Source: SHZL01 sp963708905 | GTDB taxonomy: Bacteria; Pseudomonadota; Gammaproteobacteria; Xanthomonadales; SZUA-36 | Length of the DNA: 64,000 nucleotides | Assembly: GCA_963708905.1 (NCBI GenBank) | Contig: CAVPUV010000057.1 | Location: 73,294-137,293 of the forward strand | Reading direction: 5' to 3' | Shown here: piece by piece, positions 46,101-55,388 of the stretch | How the letters are laid out: every line of letters begins with the position of its first letter | Position numbering within the stretch: position 1 is the first letter of the stretch | The notes under the pieces: model-generated | What the model saw: the letters and a program-made list of their open reading frames with translations, nothing else | What the model was told of the DNA's origin: nothing | Database searches by the model: none | Program-made: the position numbers and the translations under genes

Positions 46101-47477
46101 CGTGAGTGCGCCCTGGTTGAGTTGGTGCGCAGCCGCCTGGCCGGCCTGGGGCCGGTTACGGTAGAAGTGTTGTCCGCTGACCTGGGTTTGCCGGCCGTGG
46201 ACATCACCCAGGCCTTGTTTGCATTGCAGAATGAAGGCTACGTGATACAAATGTCGAGCGCTACGCAGGCTGCTGCTTCCCAATGGTGCGAACGCCGCCT
46301 GCTGGCTCGCATTCACCGCTACAGCCGGGAACAGCGCCGCCACGCCAGCCGGCCCGTCAGCCCGGCGGCATTCATGCGCTTCCTGGTGGCGTGGCACGGA
46401 CTGGACGCAGCTGCGGCGGATTTTGCCCAAGCCCTGTCCCTGCTGGAGGGCTGGGTTGCGCCCCTGGCCGCATGGGAGCCGGTGCTATTACACAGCCGCT
46501 GCCGTGATTACACCCCGCAGGCGCTCGATCAGTTGATGCTTGGTGGCCAGCTGAGCTGGTTCAGACCCGTCCAGGGGGCGACTGGCCGGCAGCAGATTGT
46601 CGCTGCAACCCCGATCTGCCTGGTGTCGAGGCAAAGAATGGGTGCCTGGCAGCCCGGTGGAGAGGCCCTTGAAGATGAATTGCCCGCAGTAAGCCAGGCA
46701 ATACTGGTTCTGCTGCGTCGTGAAGGGGCCATGTTTACCACCGACTTGCAGCAACAGACCGGTTTGCTGTTGCCACAAATAGAGCAGGCACTCGGCACGC
46801 TGGTGGCGCGCGGCCTGGTGACCGCAGATGCGTTTTCTCCGTTACGCTGGCTGATTCGGCCAGAAGCAGCAAGACGCCGGCAACTCAAGTCTGCACAACG
46901 CCACGCCAGCTTTACCGGCGCTGACCTGCTGGGTCGCTGGAGTGCTGTCAGGTTTATCGCGGAAAAGCCAGCAGTGCCGAGTCAGGACGAACTGGCCAGC
47001 CTGTGCGCTGCGTTGCTGCGACGCTATGGCGTGGTGTTTCGCGCCGTACTGGAACGCGAATCACTGGCGCCGCCGTGGCGGCATCTGTTGCGCTACCTGC
47101 GCAGAATGGAAGACCGTGGAGAGGTTCATGGCGGACGTTTCGTCGATGGCTTTTCCGGCGAGCAGTTCGCATTAGCCGAAGCAGTCGGACTGCTCAGGCA
47201 GCATACCCTGGTTTCTGAACAGCACCAGCTGGTTGTGATCGGCGCCAGCGACCCCCTGAACCTGGGCGGCGTGATCACGCCGGGCGTCAGGACCGCTGCG
47301 GTCAACGGTCACCGCATTTTACTTTGTAATGGCGTGCCGCTGGCGCGAACCCAGGGAGGGGCGCTGCAAGTGCTGGATGAACACGGCATGATCCCGCTGC
47401 AACAAATCCAGCGGTGTTTAACCAATGTCCATGAACTCCGTCACGCAGGACCGGCCGCCAGCTGCCTTAAAACGTAA
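43185..47477 (+). CDS. lhr: ATP-dependent helicase Lhr
   Basis: A 1430-residue superfamily 2 helicase of the large bacterial Lhr type. Motif I is IAAPTGSGKTLAAF, motif II VDEIHAVVG, motif III SATQKP, and motif VI FIQRVGRAGHSVG. After the ~850-residue Lhr core comes a long C-terminal region with winged-helix-like repeats (Lhr-CTD), which ends TNVHELRHAGPAASCLKT. It is presumed to act in DNA repair on branched or damaged substrates. Its 3' end overlaps the convergent acnA end by 37 bases. Confidence 0.95.
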   Translation: MFHPAVHSWFTNTFPSATPVQVEAWEAIRGGNDVLIAAPTGSGKTLAAFLCAINELVEQSQKGLPDEGVQVLYVSPLKALSNDIEKNLQHPLMGVDRWLQAHGSGPSGIRAMVRTGDTTPGEREQMRRHPPHILVTTPESLYLLLTSASGRAMLATVRDVIVDEIHAVVGNKRGSHLALSLSRLDTLLPQRARRIGLSATQKPIEQIANFLSGGLPCKIVDSGHQRERDLQIEMPASPLSAVMANEVWEEIYDRLQQLVAEHRTTLIFVNTRRLSERLTRHLAERLGEDAVTAHHGSLSRTHRLGAEQALKNGQLRALVATASLELGIDIGHVDLVCQLGSPGSISGFIQRVGRAGHSVGATPKGRLFPLTRDDLVESMALLRAVQQGLLDTVTIPNAPLDVLTQQLVAEISAREWDSAALFALVQTAWPYRELGRETFDQLIDMLAAGYATRRGRRAAYIYHDAINGRLRTRPGARLTALQNGGAIPDQFDYEVTLQPQGFRVGTLNEDFAFESIPGDIFQLGNSSYRILKIEQGRVLVDDAHGQPPTIPFWLGDAPGRSDELSAAVSNLCEELQNRLQADSPGHVETYLRASGFSLAAAQQTVAYLSAILAALGCIPTQKQMVLERFFDATGDMHLVIHAPLGSRIMRAWGLALRKRFCRHFNFELQAAALEDSLILSLGETHSFATESIPAFLQSSSVRKLLVQALLDAPMFAVRWRWNASIALAVQRMRNGQKLPPQWQRNQAEDLVAVVFPDQLACLENIRGEREIPQHPLVTQTIGDCLHETMDIEGLERVLQQLESGLTEMRCLDLTAPSPLAAEIINARPYAFLDDGDAENRRTRAITQDSRDLEHAAMLRIISIPAIEQVRAECWITPRNPDELHDGLLQCGFLTQQEFTTGCSSTGTAGDASAWGHWFQALADELRVSCVTRPDGRQWWVATERLGEFLSLNQQFALKPDPSPVWPLEPAVSRECALVELVRSRLAGLGPVTVEVLSADLGLPAVDITQALFALQNEGYVIQMSSATQAAASQWCERRLLARIHRYSREQRRHASRPVSPAAFMRFLVAWHGLDAAAADFAQALSLLEGWVAPLAAWEPVLLHSRCRDYTPQALDQLMLGGQLSWFRPVQGATGRQQIVAATPICLVSRQRMGAWQPGGEALEDELPAVSQAILVLLRREGAMFTTDLQQQTGLLLPQIEQALGTLVARGLVTADAFSPLRWLIRPEAARRRQLKSAQRHASFTGADLLGRWSAVRFIAEKPAVPSQDELASLCAALLRRYGVVFRAVLERESLAPPWRHLLRYLRRMEDRGEVHGGRFVDGFSGEQFALAEAVGLLRQHTLVSEQHQLVVIGASDPLNLGGVITPGVRTAAVNGHRILLCNGVPLARTQGGALQVLDEHGMIPLQQIQRCLTNVHELRHAGPAASCLKT

Positions 47478-50176
47478 TGCAGGATGCCACCGTGCTGGTA
47501 GTACTCCCATTCTTTTGGCGTATCGATCCGCACCCGCACCTGGAATGAGGTCAACTTGCCATCGTCGGCACGCGCTGTTACCTTTATACTACTTGAACTA
47601 TTTGGCGCAAGTTCTTCAATATCATAGGTTTCTTTTCCAGTAAGGCCCAGGCTATCCGCCGATTCACCGGGCAGGAAATTGAGTGGCAACACGCCCATGC
47701 CCACCAGGTTGGAACGGTGGATGCGTTCAAAGCTTTCGCTGATCACCGCTTTTACCCCCAACAGGTTGGTACCCTTGGCCGCCCAGTCACGGGAAGATCC
47801 AGTGCCATATTCCTTGCCGGCAATGATCACCAGCGGGATTTCTTCTGCCTGGTATTGCATCGCCGCGTCATAAATGCTCATCACCTCCCCGCTGGGCTGG
47901 TGTGAGGTCCAGCCACCTTCCGTTCCCGGCGCCAACTGGTTGCGCAGACGAACATTGGCGAAGGTGCCACGCATCATGACTTCATGATTGCCGCGGCGTG
48001 AGCCGTAGGAATTGAAATCCGCTTTCTGCACGCCTTTGCTTTTCAGGTAGAGCCCGGCAGGCGAGTCTTCCTTGATGTTGCCTGCAGGAGAAATATGATC
48101 GGTGGTGATCGAATCTCCCAGGCGCGCAAGGCAGCGGGCGCCGCGTATGGCCACCAGTTCAGGCACTTCGTGTGTCATGCCACGGAAGTAGGGTGGATTC
48201 TGGATATAGGTGGAATCGTCCTGCCAGTCAAACATTTCACCCACCGGTGACTCAATGCTGTTCCAGCGCTCGTCACCTTTGAATACGCTGGCATAACTGG
48301 AGCGAAACATGTCTGAGTTCACGTTGGCGGTAATGACATCCTGTATTTCATGACTTGATGGCCAAATATCCTTGAGCATCACTGCTTGCCCATTCTTATC
48401 GTAGCCCAGGGGATCCGAAGTCAGATTTACATCCATGCGTCCCGCCAGGGCATAGGCCACCACCAGTGGTGGCGAAGCGAGGTAGTTCATTTTAACGTCC
48501 GCGTGCACGCGTCCCTCGAAGTTGCGATTACCGGACAATACCGAAACCGCCACCAGGTCATGCTCGCGGATGGCATTGGCTATGGGTTCGGGCAAAGGGC
48601 CTGAATTGCCAATACAAGTGGTGCAGCCATACCCCACGACGTTAAACCCCAGGGTCTCGAGATCATCCAATAAACCCGCCTTGGCCAGGTAATCCGTCAC
48701 CACCCGGGATCCCGGCCCGAGTGAGGTCTTCACCCAGGGCTTGACTCTCAGGCCCTTGGCAACGGCATTCCTTGCCAGCAGGCCGGCGCCCAGCATCACT
48801 TGCGGGTTGGAGGTATTGGTGCAGGAGGTGATGGCTGCTATCACTATGGCGCCGTCGGTAAGCTCGAACTGCTGGCCGTTGTAGCTGCCCTGTGCAACGG
48901 GCGTTTGCAGCACCGCATCGTTACCAACGGCCACGCCGCCGCCTTCGTTTTCGAAGCGGGCTTCCGCCCGGCTGGACGGCTTCCGCCCGTTGATCAATTC
49001 AATCACGTGATGGGCATAGTTACTGGCGGCATCTGTGAGCAGGACCCTGTCCTGTGGCCGCTTTGGTCCGGCCAGGCTGGGCAGGACCGTGGACATGTCA
49101 AGCTCCAGCACTGAAGTGTAATTTGCCTCGGGCTGTGCGCCCGTGCGGAACATGTCCTGGGCCCTGGCGTAGGCTTCGACCAGCGCAACCTGCTCTTCCG
49201 TGCGGCCTGAAAGCCGCAGGTAACGCAGACTTTCCTCATCGATCGGGAAGATGCCGCAGGTTGCGCCGTATTCCGGAGCCATATTGGCAATCGTGGCACG
49301 CTCGGCCAGCGGAAGGTGGTCCAGACCACTACCGAAAAATTCCACGAACTTACCCACTACACCGTGCTGACGCAGCATTTGCGTGACCGTCAATACCAGA
49401 TCGGTTGCTGTTGCACCCTCCGGCAGCTTGCCGCTCAAGCGAAAGCCGACCACCTGCGGTATCAGCATGGTGATGGCCTGTCCCAGCATGGCGGCCTCCG
49501 CCTCGATACCACCCACTCCCCAGCCCAGCACGCCTATGCCATTGATCATCGTGGTGTGGGAGTCCGTACCCACCACCGTATCCGGGTAGGCAAGACCATC
49601 AGCGCCGAAAACAACACGGGCAAGACGTTCCAGGTTGACCTGGTGCACGATACCCGTATTGGGCGGGACCACACTGAAATTGCTGAAAGCACTCTGTCCC
49701 CAACGCAAAAAGCTGTAACGCTCCTGGTTGCGTTGAAATTCGATTTTGTTATTGAGGTCCAGTGAACCTGCCTGGCCATAGCTGTCGACCTGTACCGAAT
49801 GATCGATGACCAGTTCTACCGGCGACAGGGGGTTGATCTGGCTGGCCGGTCCTCCCAGCACCGTCATCGCATCGCGCATGGCGGCAAGATCCACCACGGC
49901 GGGAACTCCGGTGAAATCCTGCAGCACCACGCGTGCTGGCGTAAAAGCGATTTCAATGGTGGGTTCAGCGCCGGGTTCCCAACGGCACAAGGCCTCAATA
50001 TCCTTGCGGTTGACGTCCACGCCATCTTCGTGCCGCAACAAATTTTCCAATAGAATTTTCAGGCTGAATGGCAAGCGACTGATATCATAGTGTTCTGCCA
50101 GCCTTTCCAGACTGAAATAGCGATATTCCTGGCCGTTAGCACTGAGTGTGGTGGCGGTGGAAAAAGAGTCATCCAT
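47441..50176 (-). CDS. acnA: aconitate hydratase AcnA
   Basis: A 911-residue aconitase of the IRP1/AcnA type. It interconverts citrate and isocitrate with a [4Fe-4S] cluster. Cluster Cys residues are in ITSCTNTSNP and VGYGCTTCIGNSGPL. Other landmarks are VVGTDSHTTMINGIGVLGWGVGG, TTDHISPAGNI and AGKEYGTGSSRDWAAKGT. The ATG at 50174-50176 (MDDSFSTATT) is preferred over the longer frame to 50215. Confidence 0.97.
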   Translation of the reverse strand: MDDSFSTATTLSANGQEYRYFSLERLAEHYDISRLPFSLKILLENLLRHEDGVDVNRKDIEALCRWEPGAEPTIEIAFTPARVVLQDFTGVPAVVDLAAMRDAMTVLGGPASQINPLSPVELVIDHSVQVDSYGQAGSLDLNNKIEFQRNQERYSFLRWGQSAFSNFSVVPPNTGIVHQVNLERLARVVFGADGLAYPDTVVGTDSHTTMINGIGVLGWGVGGIEAEAAMLGQAITMLIPQVVGFRLSGKLPEGATATDLVLTVTQMLRQHGVVGKFVEFFGSGLDHLPLAERATIANMAPEYGATCGIFPIDEESLRYLRLSGRTEEQVALVEAYARAQDMFRTGAQPEANYTSVLELDMSTVLPSLAGPKRPQDRVLLTDAASNYAHHVIELINGRKPSSRAEARFENEGGGVAVGNDAVLQTPVAQGSYNGQQFELTDGAIVIAAITSCTNTSNPQVMLGAGLLARNAVAKGLRVKPWVKTSLGPGSRVVTDYLAKAGLLDDLETLGFNVVGYGCTTCIGNSGPLPEPIANAIREHDLVAVSVLSGNRNFEGRVHADVKMNYLASPPLVVAYALAGRMDVNLTSDPLGYDKNGQAVMLKDIWPSSHEIQDVITANVNSDMFRSSYASVFKGDERWNSIESPVGEMFDWQDDSTYIQNPPYFRGMTHEVPELVAIRGARCLARLGDSITTDHISPAGNIKEDSPAGLYLKSKGVQKADFNSYGSRRGNHEVMMRGTFANVRLRNQLAPGTEGGWTSHQPSGEVMSIYDAAMQYQAEEIPLVIIAGKEYGTGSSRDWAAKGTNLLGVKAVISESFERIHRSNLVGMGVLPLNFLPGESADSLGLTGKETYDIEELAPNSSSSIKVTARADDGKLTSFQVRVRIDTPKEWEYYQHGGILHYVLRQLAAGPA

Positions 50177-50293
50177 TGAGTTCTCCGATACTGACAAGCC
50201 CATACCAACGAGCATTAAAATAAATTAGCGAAACAAACGCTGATTATCACCGATCCATTGCGACGTTCCCAGTCTCCATACCGGGTTCATGAA

Positions 50294-50902
50294 TCAACCC
50301 ATGAGCAGAGACTTGGTTTCCTGCATGATTCTTTTTCTGCCAAACAGCAATTCGAAACGGCCGCCGCCCAATTGATCCCACAGGACAGCCGAACGCAGTC
50401 CGGCCAGGAGCAAGGTCCTGATCCAGTCGACCGTCCGGTCCAGCTTGAGGTGCTGCGGCTTACCGTTGACCACTACGCGCGGCGGAATCTGGCTGATGGT
50501 GTCGGCATATAGCACCGCGATTTCATGTGCTTGCAGGTCTTCCCTCTGGTAGTCCTCCAACTCTGCGCCACTAACTGCAATGTGTTCGAGCCGTTCAGCG
50601 ATGGCTGCTTGCAGGCGGGCTGATTTCATGAATCGACGCTCGATCTGCAGCAGACAAATGGCGTAACGCAGGGCTTCGGTATAACGATTTTCTCCCTGCA
50701 GCGCTGCCAGCAAGGTTTCCAGGCCCAGGCGCAGATGTTTCTTATCGCCATAGACCAATTCAACCGAAGCAGCTTCAAGCTTGAACAAAGAAAGCAGACT
50801 GGCGCTGGCGGCATACCCCGACCAGGTGCCGTGCCATGCCGCCTGTCGTACCAGTTCCGCGGCCTGCATGATTCCCGCCAAAGCCAGAGTGCGTTCTTTC
50901 AT
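50294..50902 (-). CDS. hflD: HflD homologue
   Basis: A 202-residue all-helical protein of the HflD (YcfC) family, found next to mnmA as in E. coli. Text such as RTLALAGIMQAAELVRQ, GLETLLAALQGENR and DRVTVDWIRTLLLAGLRSAVLWDQLGG-like segments agrees with the family. In E. coli HflD is known for effects on lambda CII; its own cellular role is unclear. The ATG overlaps the mnmA stop by 4 bases. Confidence 0.92.
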   Translation of the reverse strand: MKERTLALAGIMQAAELVRQAAWHGTWSGYAASASLLSLFKLEAASVELVYGDKKHLRLGLETLLAALQGENRYTEALRYAICLLQIERRFMKSARLQAAIAERLEHIAVSGAELEDYQREDLQAHEIAVLYADTISQIPPRVVVNGKPQHLKLDRTVDWIRTLLLAGLRSAVLWDQLGGGRFELLFGRKRIMQETKSLLMG

Positions 50903-52059
50903 GCCAGGGATACTCCTGCCTGATCCGGTCTACGACGCCCTGGTGCTCCTTTCGCCGGAGAATCGCAATCATCTATGACGGCGCCACCAAGACAGACATC
51001 GGCAGCATAGAGAACCACGGACTGGCCCGGCGTCACGGCCCACTGTGCCTGATCAAACGATAGTGATATCTTTCCGTTTTCGACTTCGTCCAACACGCAA
51101 GCCTGCGGCGGCTGACGGTAGCGTATCTGCGCCTGCAGCCTGCTGCCAGGTTCTGGCGCCACACCCGCAACCCAGCTTGACTGGCTGGCGTTGAGTGTCT
51201 TGGCAAGCAACCAGGGGTGGTCGTGATCCTGCCCCACGTAGAGCACATTTTCCGCCATGTCCTTGTGCAGCACGTACCAGGGGGCGTCCGCGTAGCCGCG
51301 GCGGCCGCCAATACCCAGGCCCTGCCTCTGGCCCAGGGTATGGAACATCAAACCCTGGTGTTCACCGATCACATCTCCTTCGGGCGTGCGTATTTCTCCG
51401 GGCTGGGCGGCGATGTACTCAGCGAGAAATGCTTTGAAGTTGCGTTCGCCAATGAAACAGATCCCGGTGCTGTCCTTTTTGGCATGAACTCGGATGCCGG
51501 CGGCAGCGGCCATCGCTCTGACTTCCGGCTTGTGCAACTCACCAACGGGAAATTCAGTACATGCCAGCTGTTCCTGTCCCAGCGTGTAGAGAAAGTAACT
51601 TTGGTCTTTGTTGCTGTCCCTGGCACGCAACAAGCGATGTGATCCCTGGTGTTCATCGCTGCGGGCGTAATGGCCGGTGGCAATTCGCTGCGCGCCAAGA
51701 GCGCGGGCATGTTCGAGGAAGGTTTTGAACTTGATTTCACGGTTACACAGGATGTCCGGGTTCGGTGTCCGGCCGGCACGATATTCGCTGAGAAATATCT
51801 CAAACACATTTTCCCAATATTCAGCGGAAAAATTTCTCCAGTGCAGCGGAATATCCATACCTTCGGCCACAGCCTGCACGTCTGCCATGTCTTTCAAGGC
51901 CGTGCAGGTACCAGAGCGGTCATCTTCCTCCCAGTTTTTCATGAACATGCCTGCTACCTCGCGCCCCTGTTTTTTCAGGCACAGCGCCGCCACGGAAGAA
52001 TCCACGCCGCCTGACATGGCGATCATGGTCAATTCATTGTTGTTGGCTAAACCAGGCAT
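50899..52059 (-). CDS. mnmA: tRNA 2-thiouridylase MnmA
   Basis: A 386-residue PP-loop ATPase that thiolates U34 of tRNAs for Lys, Glu and Gln. The PP-loop is AMSGGVDSSVAAL near residue 14; the catalytic Cys residues are in NPDILCNREIKF and DSTGICFIGERNFK. A TGHYARS block lies between them. The end has a slightly longer tail than usual (PAKGAPGRRRPDQAGVSLA). It is coupled to hflD. Confidence 0.96.
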   Translation of the reverse strand: MPGLANNNELTMIAMSGGVDSSVAALCLKKQGREVAGMFMKNWEEDDRSGTCTALKDMADVQAVAEGMDIPLHWRNFSAEYWENVFEIFLSEYRAGRTPNPDILCNREIKFKTFLEHARALGAQRIATGHYARSDEHQGSHRLLRARDSNKDQSYFLYTLGQEQLACTEFPVGELHKPEVRAMAAAAGIRVHAKKDSTGICFIGERNFKAFLAEYIAAQPGEIRTPEGDVIGEHQGLMFHTLGQRQGLGIGGRRGYADAPWYVLHKDMAENVLYVGQDHDHPWLLAKTLNASQSSWVAGVAPEPGSRLQAQIRYRQPPQACVLDEVENGKISLSFDQAQWAVTPGQSVVLYAADVCLGGAVIDDCDSPAKGAPGRRRPDQAGVSLA

Positions 52060-52165
52060 GCCCCCTATTTGGGGCCGAAGCGGAAAAGATAAAGTGCATC
52101 GCTAGCGAATCATGACCGCCGCCGCAGGCATCGACGCGCCCGGCTTGCTCGGTTAAAATCAAGCT

Positions 52166-52486
52166 ATGGGACAAGATCTTGAATCCAGAAAAGAACAGGG
52201 CATCGAGCTGGAAGAAGCCCGGCCAGAGGTGGCATTGCCGCCGATGTACCGTGTCATTCTGTTAAATGACGATTACACGCCAATGGATTTCGTGATCGAG
52301 ATCCTGCGGCTGTTTTTCAACATGAACCATGATCGCGCGACCCAGGTGATGCTGCATGTCCACACCCGGGGTAAGGGGGTCTGTGGAGTGTTCACCTTCG
52401 AAATTGCTGAAACCAAAGTGGTACAGGTGAATGAGTTTTCACGCCAGCATGATCATCCCTTGAAATGTACCATGGAGAAAGCCTGA
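52166..52486 (+). CDS. clpS: ClpS adaptor protein
   Basis: A 106-residue N-end-rule adaptor of ClpAP. It has YRVILLNDDYTPMDFVIEIL and HTRGKGVCGVFTFEIAETKV, with the substrate-pocket residues of the family. A flexible acidic N-terminus (residues 1-25) is as expected. It is 109 bases upstream of clpA on the same strand. Confidence 0.97.
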   Translation: MGQDLESRKEQGIELEEARPEVALPPMYRVILLNDDYTPMDFVIEILRLFFNMNHDRATQVMLHVHTRGKGVCGVFTFEIAETKVVQVNEFSRQHDHPLKCTMEKA

Positions 52487-52595
52487 AACCTTGTGGTGTC
52501 TATACTGGTCAGATGGTTCACCGACCAGGCGGGGCAGAGCAGGTGTAAACTGATCAGGGGCGAGCCGCCTTTCGCCAATACAGGGAACCGCAATC

Positions 52596-54890
52596 ATGTT
52601 CAGCAAGGAATTGGAATTATCCATAAGCCAGGCCTACCAGGAAGCGCGCAAGAATCGCCACGAATTTCTCACGGTCGAGCATATGCTGCTGGCTTTGCTG
52701 GACAATGCTTCGGCCCTCAGCATTCTCAGCGCCTGCGGCGCTGACTGCGTCGCCCTGGAAAAAGACATCCGCAAGGTTCTGGAAGACACTGTCTCGCTCA
52801 TTAAAGAGGGTGACAACCGCGATACTCAGCCGACAATTGGTTTTCAGCGCGTACTGCAGCGTGCGCTGTACCACGTGCAGTCTGCCGGCAAAGAGGAGGT
52901 TTTGGGCGCCAATGTGCTGGTAGCCATTTTCAGCGAGAAAGACTCTTACGCCAGTTACCTGCTGCACCGGCATGATGTCACCCGGCTGGATGTGGTCAAC
53001 TTTATATCGCACGGCATCAGCAAGGTGGACGCACAGAAGGAAGGCGCAGCCGGCCCGGAGATACTGGACGGGCAGGATGGGCAGGCAGATAAAAAAGACA
53101 GCGCGCTCGAGCGCTTCACTGCCAACCTGAACCAGCGTGCGCTGAATGATCAGATTGATCCGCTGATCGGCCGATCAAGCGAAATCGAGCGTACCATCCA
53201 AATTCTGTGCCGCCGCCGTAAAAATAACCCCTTGTTCGTCGGCGAAGCGGGTGTCGGTAAAACCGCGATGGCGGAAGGTCTGGCACTGCGTATCGTACGT
53301 AATGAGGTGCCGGAAATTCTGGCCGGAGCCACGATTTACGCGCTGGACCTCGGTTCCTTGCTGGCCGGTACAAAGTATCGCGGCGACTTCGAGAAACGCC
53401 TCAAAGCCGTGATCGCGGAATTGATGGATGAGCCCAACTCGATCCTGTTCATTGACGAAATACATACCATCATCGGTGCCGGCGCCGCTTCAGGCGGAGT
53501 GATGGACGCCTCCAACCTGATCAAACCGATGCTTGCTTCCGGTGAGCTGCGCTGCATTGGTTCGACCACTTTCCAGGAATTTCGCGGGGTATTCGAAAAA
53601 GACCGGGCACTGGCGCGACGTTTTCAGAAAATCGACATTTCCGAGCCCAGTGTCATTGAGACCATAGACATATTGCGCGGCTTGAAAAACCGGTTTGAGG
53701 ATCATCACCAGGTAAAATACACGGACGCGGCATTGGTGGCTGCAGCCGAACTTTCGGCCCGCCACATCAACGACCGCCACCTGCCCGACAAGGCGATTGA
53801 CGTCATAGATGAAGCAGGGGCCCGCCAGCGGATGTTGCCGCCAGGGGAACGCAAGGAATGCCTGGACGAGCACGATATCGAGCACATCATTGCCCACATG
53901 GCACGAATTCCTGCCAAGCAGGTGTCACGCACGGACCGGGATGCGCTGCGCAACCTCGACCGTGACCTGAAGCTGGTTGTATTTGGTCAGGATGAAGCCA
54001 TCGGAGCCTTGACGGCGGCCATCAAGATGTCTCGCTCGGGCCTGGGCGAGGAGGACAAACCCATCGGCTCATTCCTGTTCGCCGGACCCACGGGTGTTGG
54101 CAAAACGGAAGTCACGCGGCAATTGGCCCTGGCCATGGGTATCGAACTGATTCGCTTCGATATGTCTGAATACATGGAAGCGCATTCCGTTTCCCGGCTG
54201 GTCGGCGCACCGCCCGGATACGTCGGCTTCGACCGCGGCGGGCTGCTCACCGAAGCGGTGACCAGAAACCCTCACGCGGTGCTGTTGCTGGATGAAGTGG
54301 AAAAAGCCCATCCCGATATATTCAACATACTGCTGCAGGTGATGGATCACGGCAAACTGACCGACGCCAATGGGCGCGAAGCGGACTTTCGCAACGTCAT
54401 CCTGGTGATGACCACCAACGCCGGGGCGCAGCAGAGCGCCCGTCGCTCCATCGGATTCACCGAACAGGATCACTCCACTGATGCCATGGAAGTTTTACGC
54501 AAGATGTTCGCGCCGGAATTTCGCAACCGTCTCGACGCGATCATCAATTTCCATGCGCTGGATATGTCGGTCATCCTGATGGTGGTGGACAAGTTCATCA
54601 TGGAGCTGGAAGAACAATTGGCGTTGAAAAACGTTTCGATGACGGTCACACGGGCCGCCCGGGAATGGCTGGCCGAAAAGGGGTTCGACCCGCAAATGGG
54701 TGCCAGGCCGATGAAAAGGGTTATCCAGGAGCAGATCAAGCGGCCTTTGGCGGATGACCTGCTGTTTGGAGATCTGACCGATGGCGGAGAAGTGCGGGTC
54801 AATGCTCCTCGCGGCAAGAGTGACAAACTTCAGATCAAGGTGGTGGCTAAATCTGCGGGGCTCAAGTCATTGCCCGCATCGGTGGAATGA
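52596..54890 (+). CDS. clpA: ATP-dependent Clp protease ATP-binding subunit ClpA
   Basis: A 764-residue double AAA+ unfoldase. The Clp N domain reads LSISQAYQEARKNRHEFLTVEHMLLAL. D1 Walker A is GEAGVGKTAMAEG; D2 Walker A is GPTGVGKTEVTRQ; both Walker B and arginine-finger regions are complete. The IGL-type loop for ClpP docking is within ARRSIGFTEQD. It unfolds substrates for ClpP, with ClpS selecting N-degrons. Confidence 0.97.
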   Translation: MFSKELELSISQAYQEARKNRHEFLTVEHMLLALLDNASALSILSACGADCVALEKDIRKVLEDTVSLIKEGDNRDTQPTIGFQRVLQRALYHVQSAGKEEVLGANVLVAIFSEKDSYASYLLHRHDVTRLDVVNFISHGISKVDAQKEGAAGPEILDGQDGQADKKDSALERFTANLNQRALNDQIDPLIGRSSEIERTIQILCRRRKNNPLFVGEAGVGKTAMAEGLALRIVRNEVPEILAGATIYALDLGSLLAGTKYRGDFEKRLKAVIAELMDEPNSILFIDEIHTIIGAGAASGGVMDASNLIKPMLASGELRCIGSTTFQEFRGVFEKDRALARRFQKIDISEPSVIETIDILRGLKNRFEDHHQVKYTDAALVAAAELSARHINDRHLPDKAIDVIDEAGARQRMLPPGERKECLDEHDIEHIIAHMARIPAKQVSRTDRDALRNLDRDLKLVVFGQDEAIGALTAAIKMSRSGLGEEDKPIGSFLFAGPTGVGKTEVTRQLALAMGIELIRFDMSEYMEAHSVSRLVGAPPGYVGFDRGGLLTEAVTRNPHAVLLLDEVEKAHPDIFNILLQVMDHGKLTDANGREADFRNVILVMTTNAGAQQSARRSIGFTEQDHSTDAMEVLRKMFAPEFRNRLDAIINFHALDMSVILMVVDKFIMELEEQLALKNVSMTVTRAAREWLAEKGFDPQMGARPMKRVIQEQIKRPLADDLLFGDLTDGGEVRVNAPRGKSDKLQIKVVAKSAGLKSLPASVE

Positions 54891-54912
54891 ACCGCCAGCG
54901 CGAGGCCAGCAA

Positions 54913-55131
54913 CTACTTGGTGCGGTAGGTAATTCTGCCTTTGGACAGGTCGTAAGGTGTCAGCTCCACTTTGACCTTGTCGCCGGTGAGTATTCGAATG
55001 TAGTGCTTGCGCATGCGACCGGATATATGCGCGGTCACGATATGACCGTTATCCAGTTCAACCCTGAACATCGTGTTTGGCAGTGTCTCCAGCACTTTGC
55101 CATCCATTTCAATTACATCTTCTTTCGCCAT
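54913..55131 (-). CDS. infA: translation initiation factor IF-1
   Basis: A 72-residue OB-fold factor, with the standard MAKEDVIEMDGKVLETLPNT N-terminus and RVELDNGHIVTAHISGRMRK. The ATG at 55129-55131 follows AGGTGGGAG. The frame is open further upstream to 55245 but only the 72-residue form is the gene. It is convergent with clpA and divergent from tRNA-Gly. Confidence 0.98.
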   Translation of the reverse strand: MAKEDVIEMDGKVLETLPNTMFRVELDNGHIVTAHISGRMRKHYIRILTGDKVKVELTPYDLSKGRITYRTK

Positions 55132-55228
55132 ATGCTCCCACCTGAAATTTGCGAGCCGGTATTGTGCCACCCCGGCCCGCATATTGCACGAAGACAGGTC
55201 ACATATCCGGCCAATTAGCTGCGCGGAG

Positions 55229-55256
55229 TTGACACGCTTGGGCATTCCCTTAAAAT
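55229..55256 (+). promoter_or_regulatory. promoter of tRNA-Gly
   Basis: A consensus -35 TTGACA (55229-55234) and TAAAAT (55251-55256) are separated by 16 bases. They lie 14 bases before the tRNA. The discriminator is GC-rich (ACGCTCCC), as in growth-rate-controlled stable RNA promoters. Confidence 0.8.
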
Positions 55257-55270
55257 ACGCTCCCTCAGTG

Positions 55271-55345
55271 CGGGAATAGCTCAGTTGGTAGAGCGCAACC
55301 TTGCCAAGGTTGAGGTCGCGAGTTCGAGCCTCGTTTCCCGCTCCA
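55271..55345 (+). tRNA. tRNA-Gly (GCC)
   Basis: Cloverleaf: acceptor GCGGGAA pairs with TTCCCGC, the anticodon loop is CTTGCCAAG with anticodon GCC, and the T-arm contains GTTCGAGCC. CCA is encoded. A strong promoter lies upstream and an intrinsic terminator downstream. Confidence 0.97.
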
Positions 55346-55353
55346 GAAATCAG

Positions 55354-55388
55354 AAAACCCGGCTTACGGTCAAACGTAGCCGGGTTTT
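55354..55388 (+). terminator. intrinsic terminator after tRNA-Gly
   Basis: AAACCCGGCT and AGCCGGGTTTTT pair around a loop of about 13 bases and end in a run of T. It is placed right for tRNA-Gly and could also end the DUF885 gene transcript on the other strand, because the left arm begins with AAAA. Confidence 0.88.
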
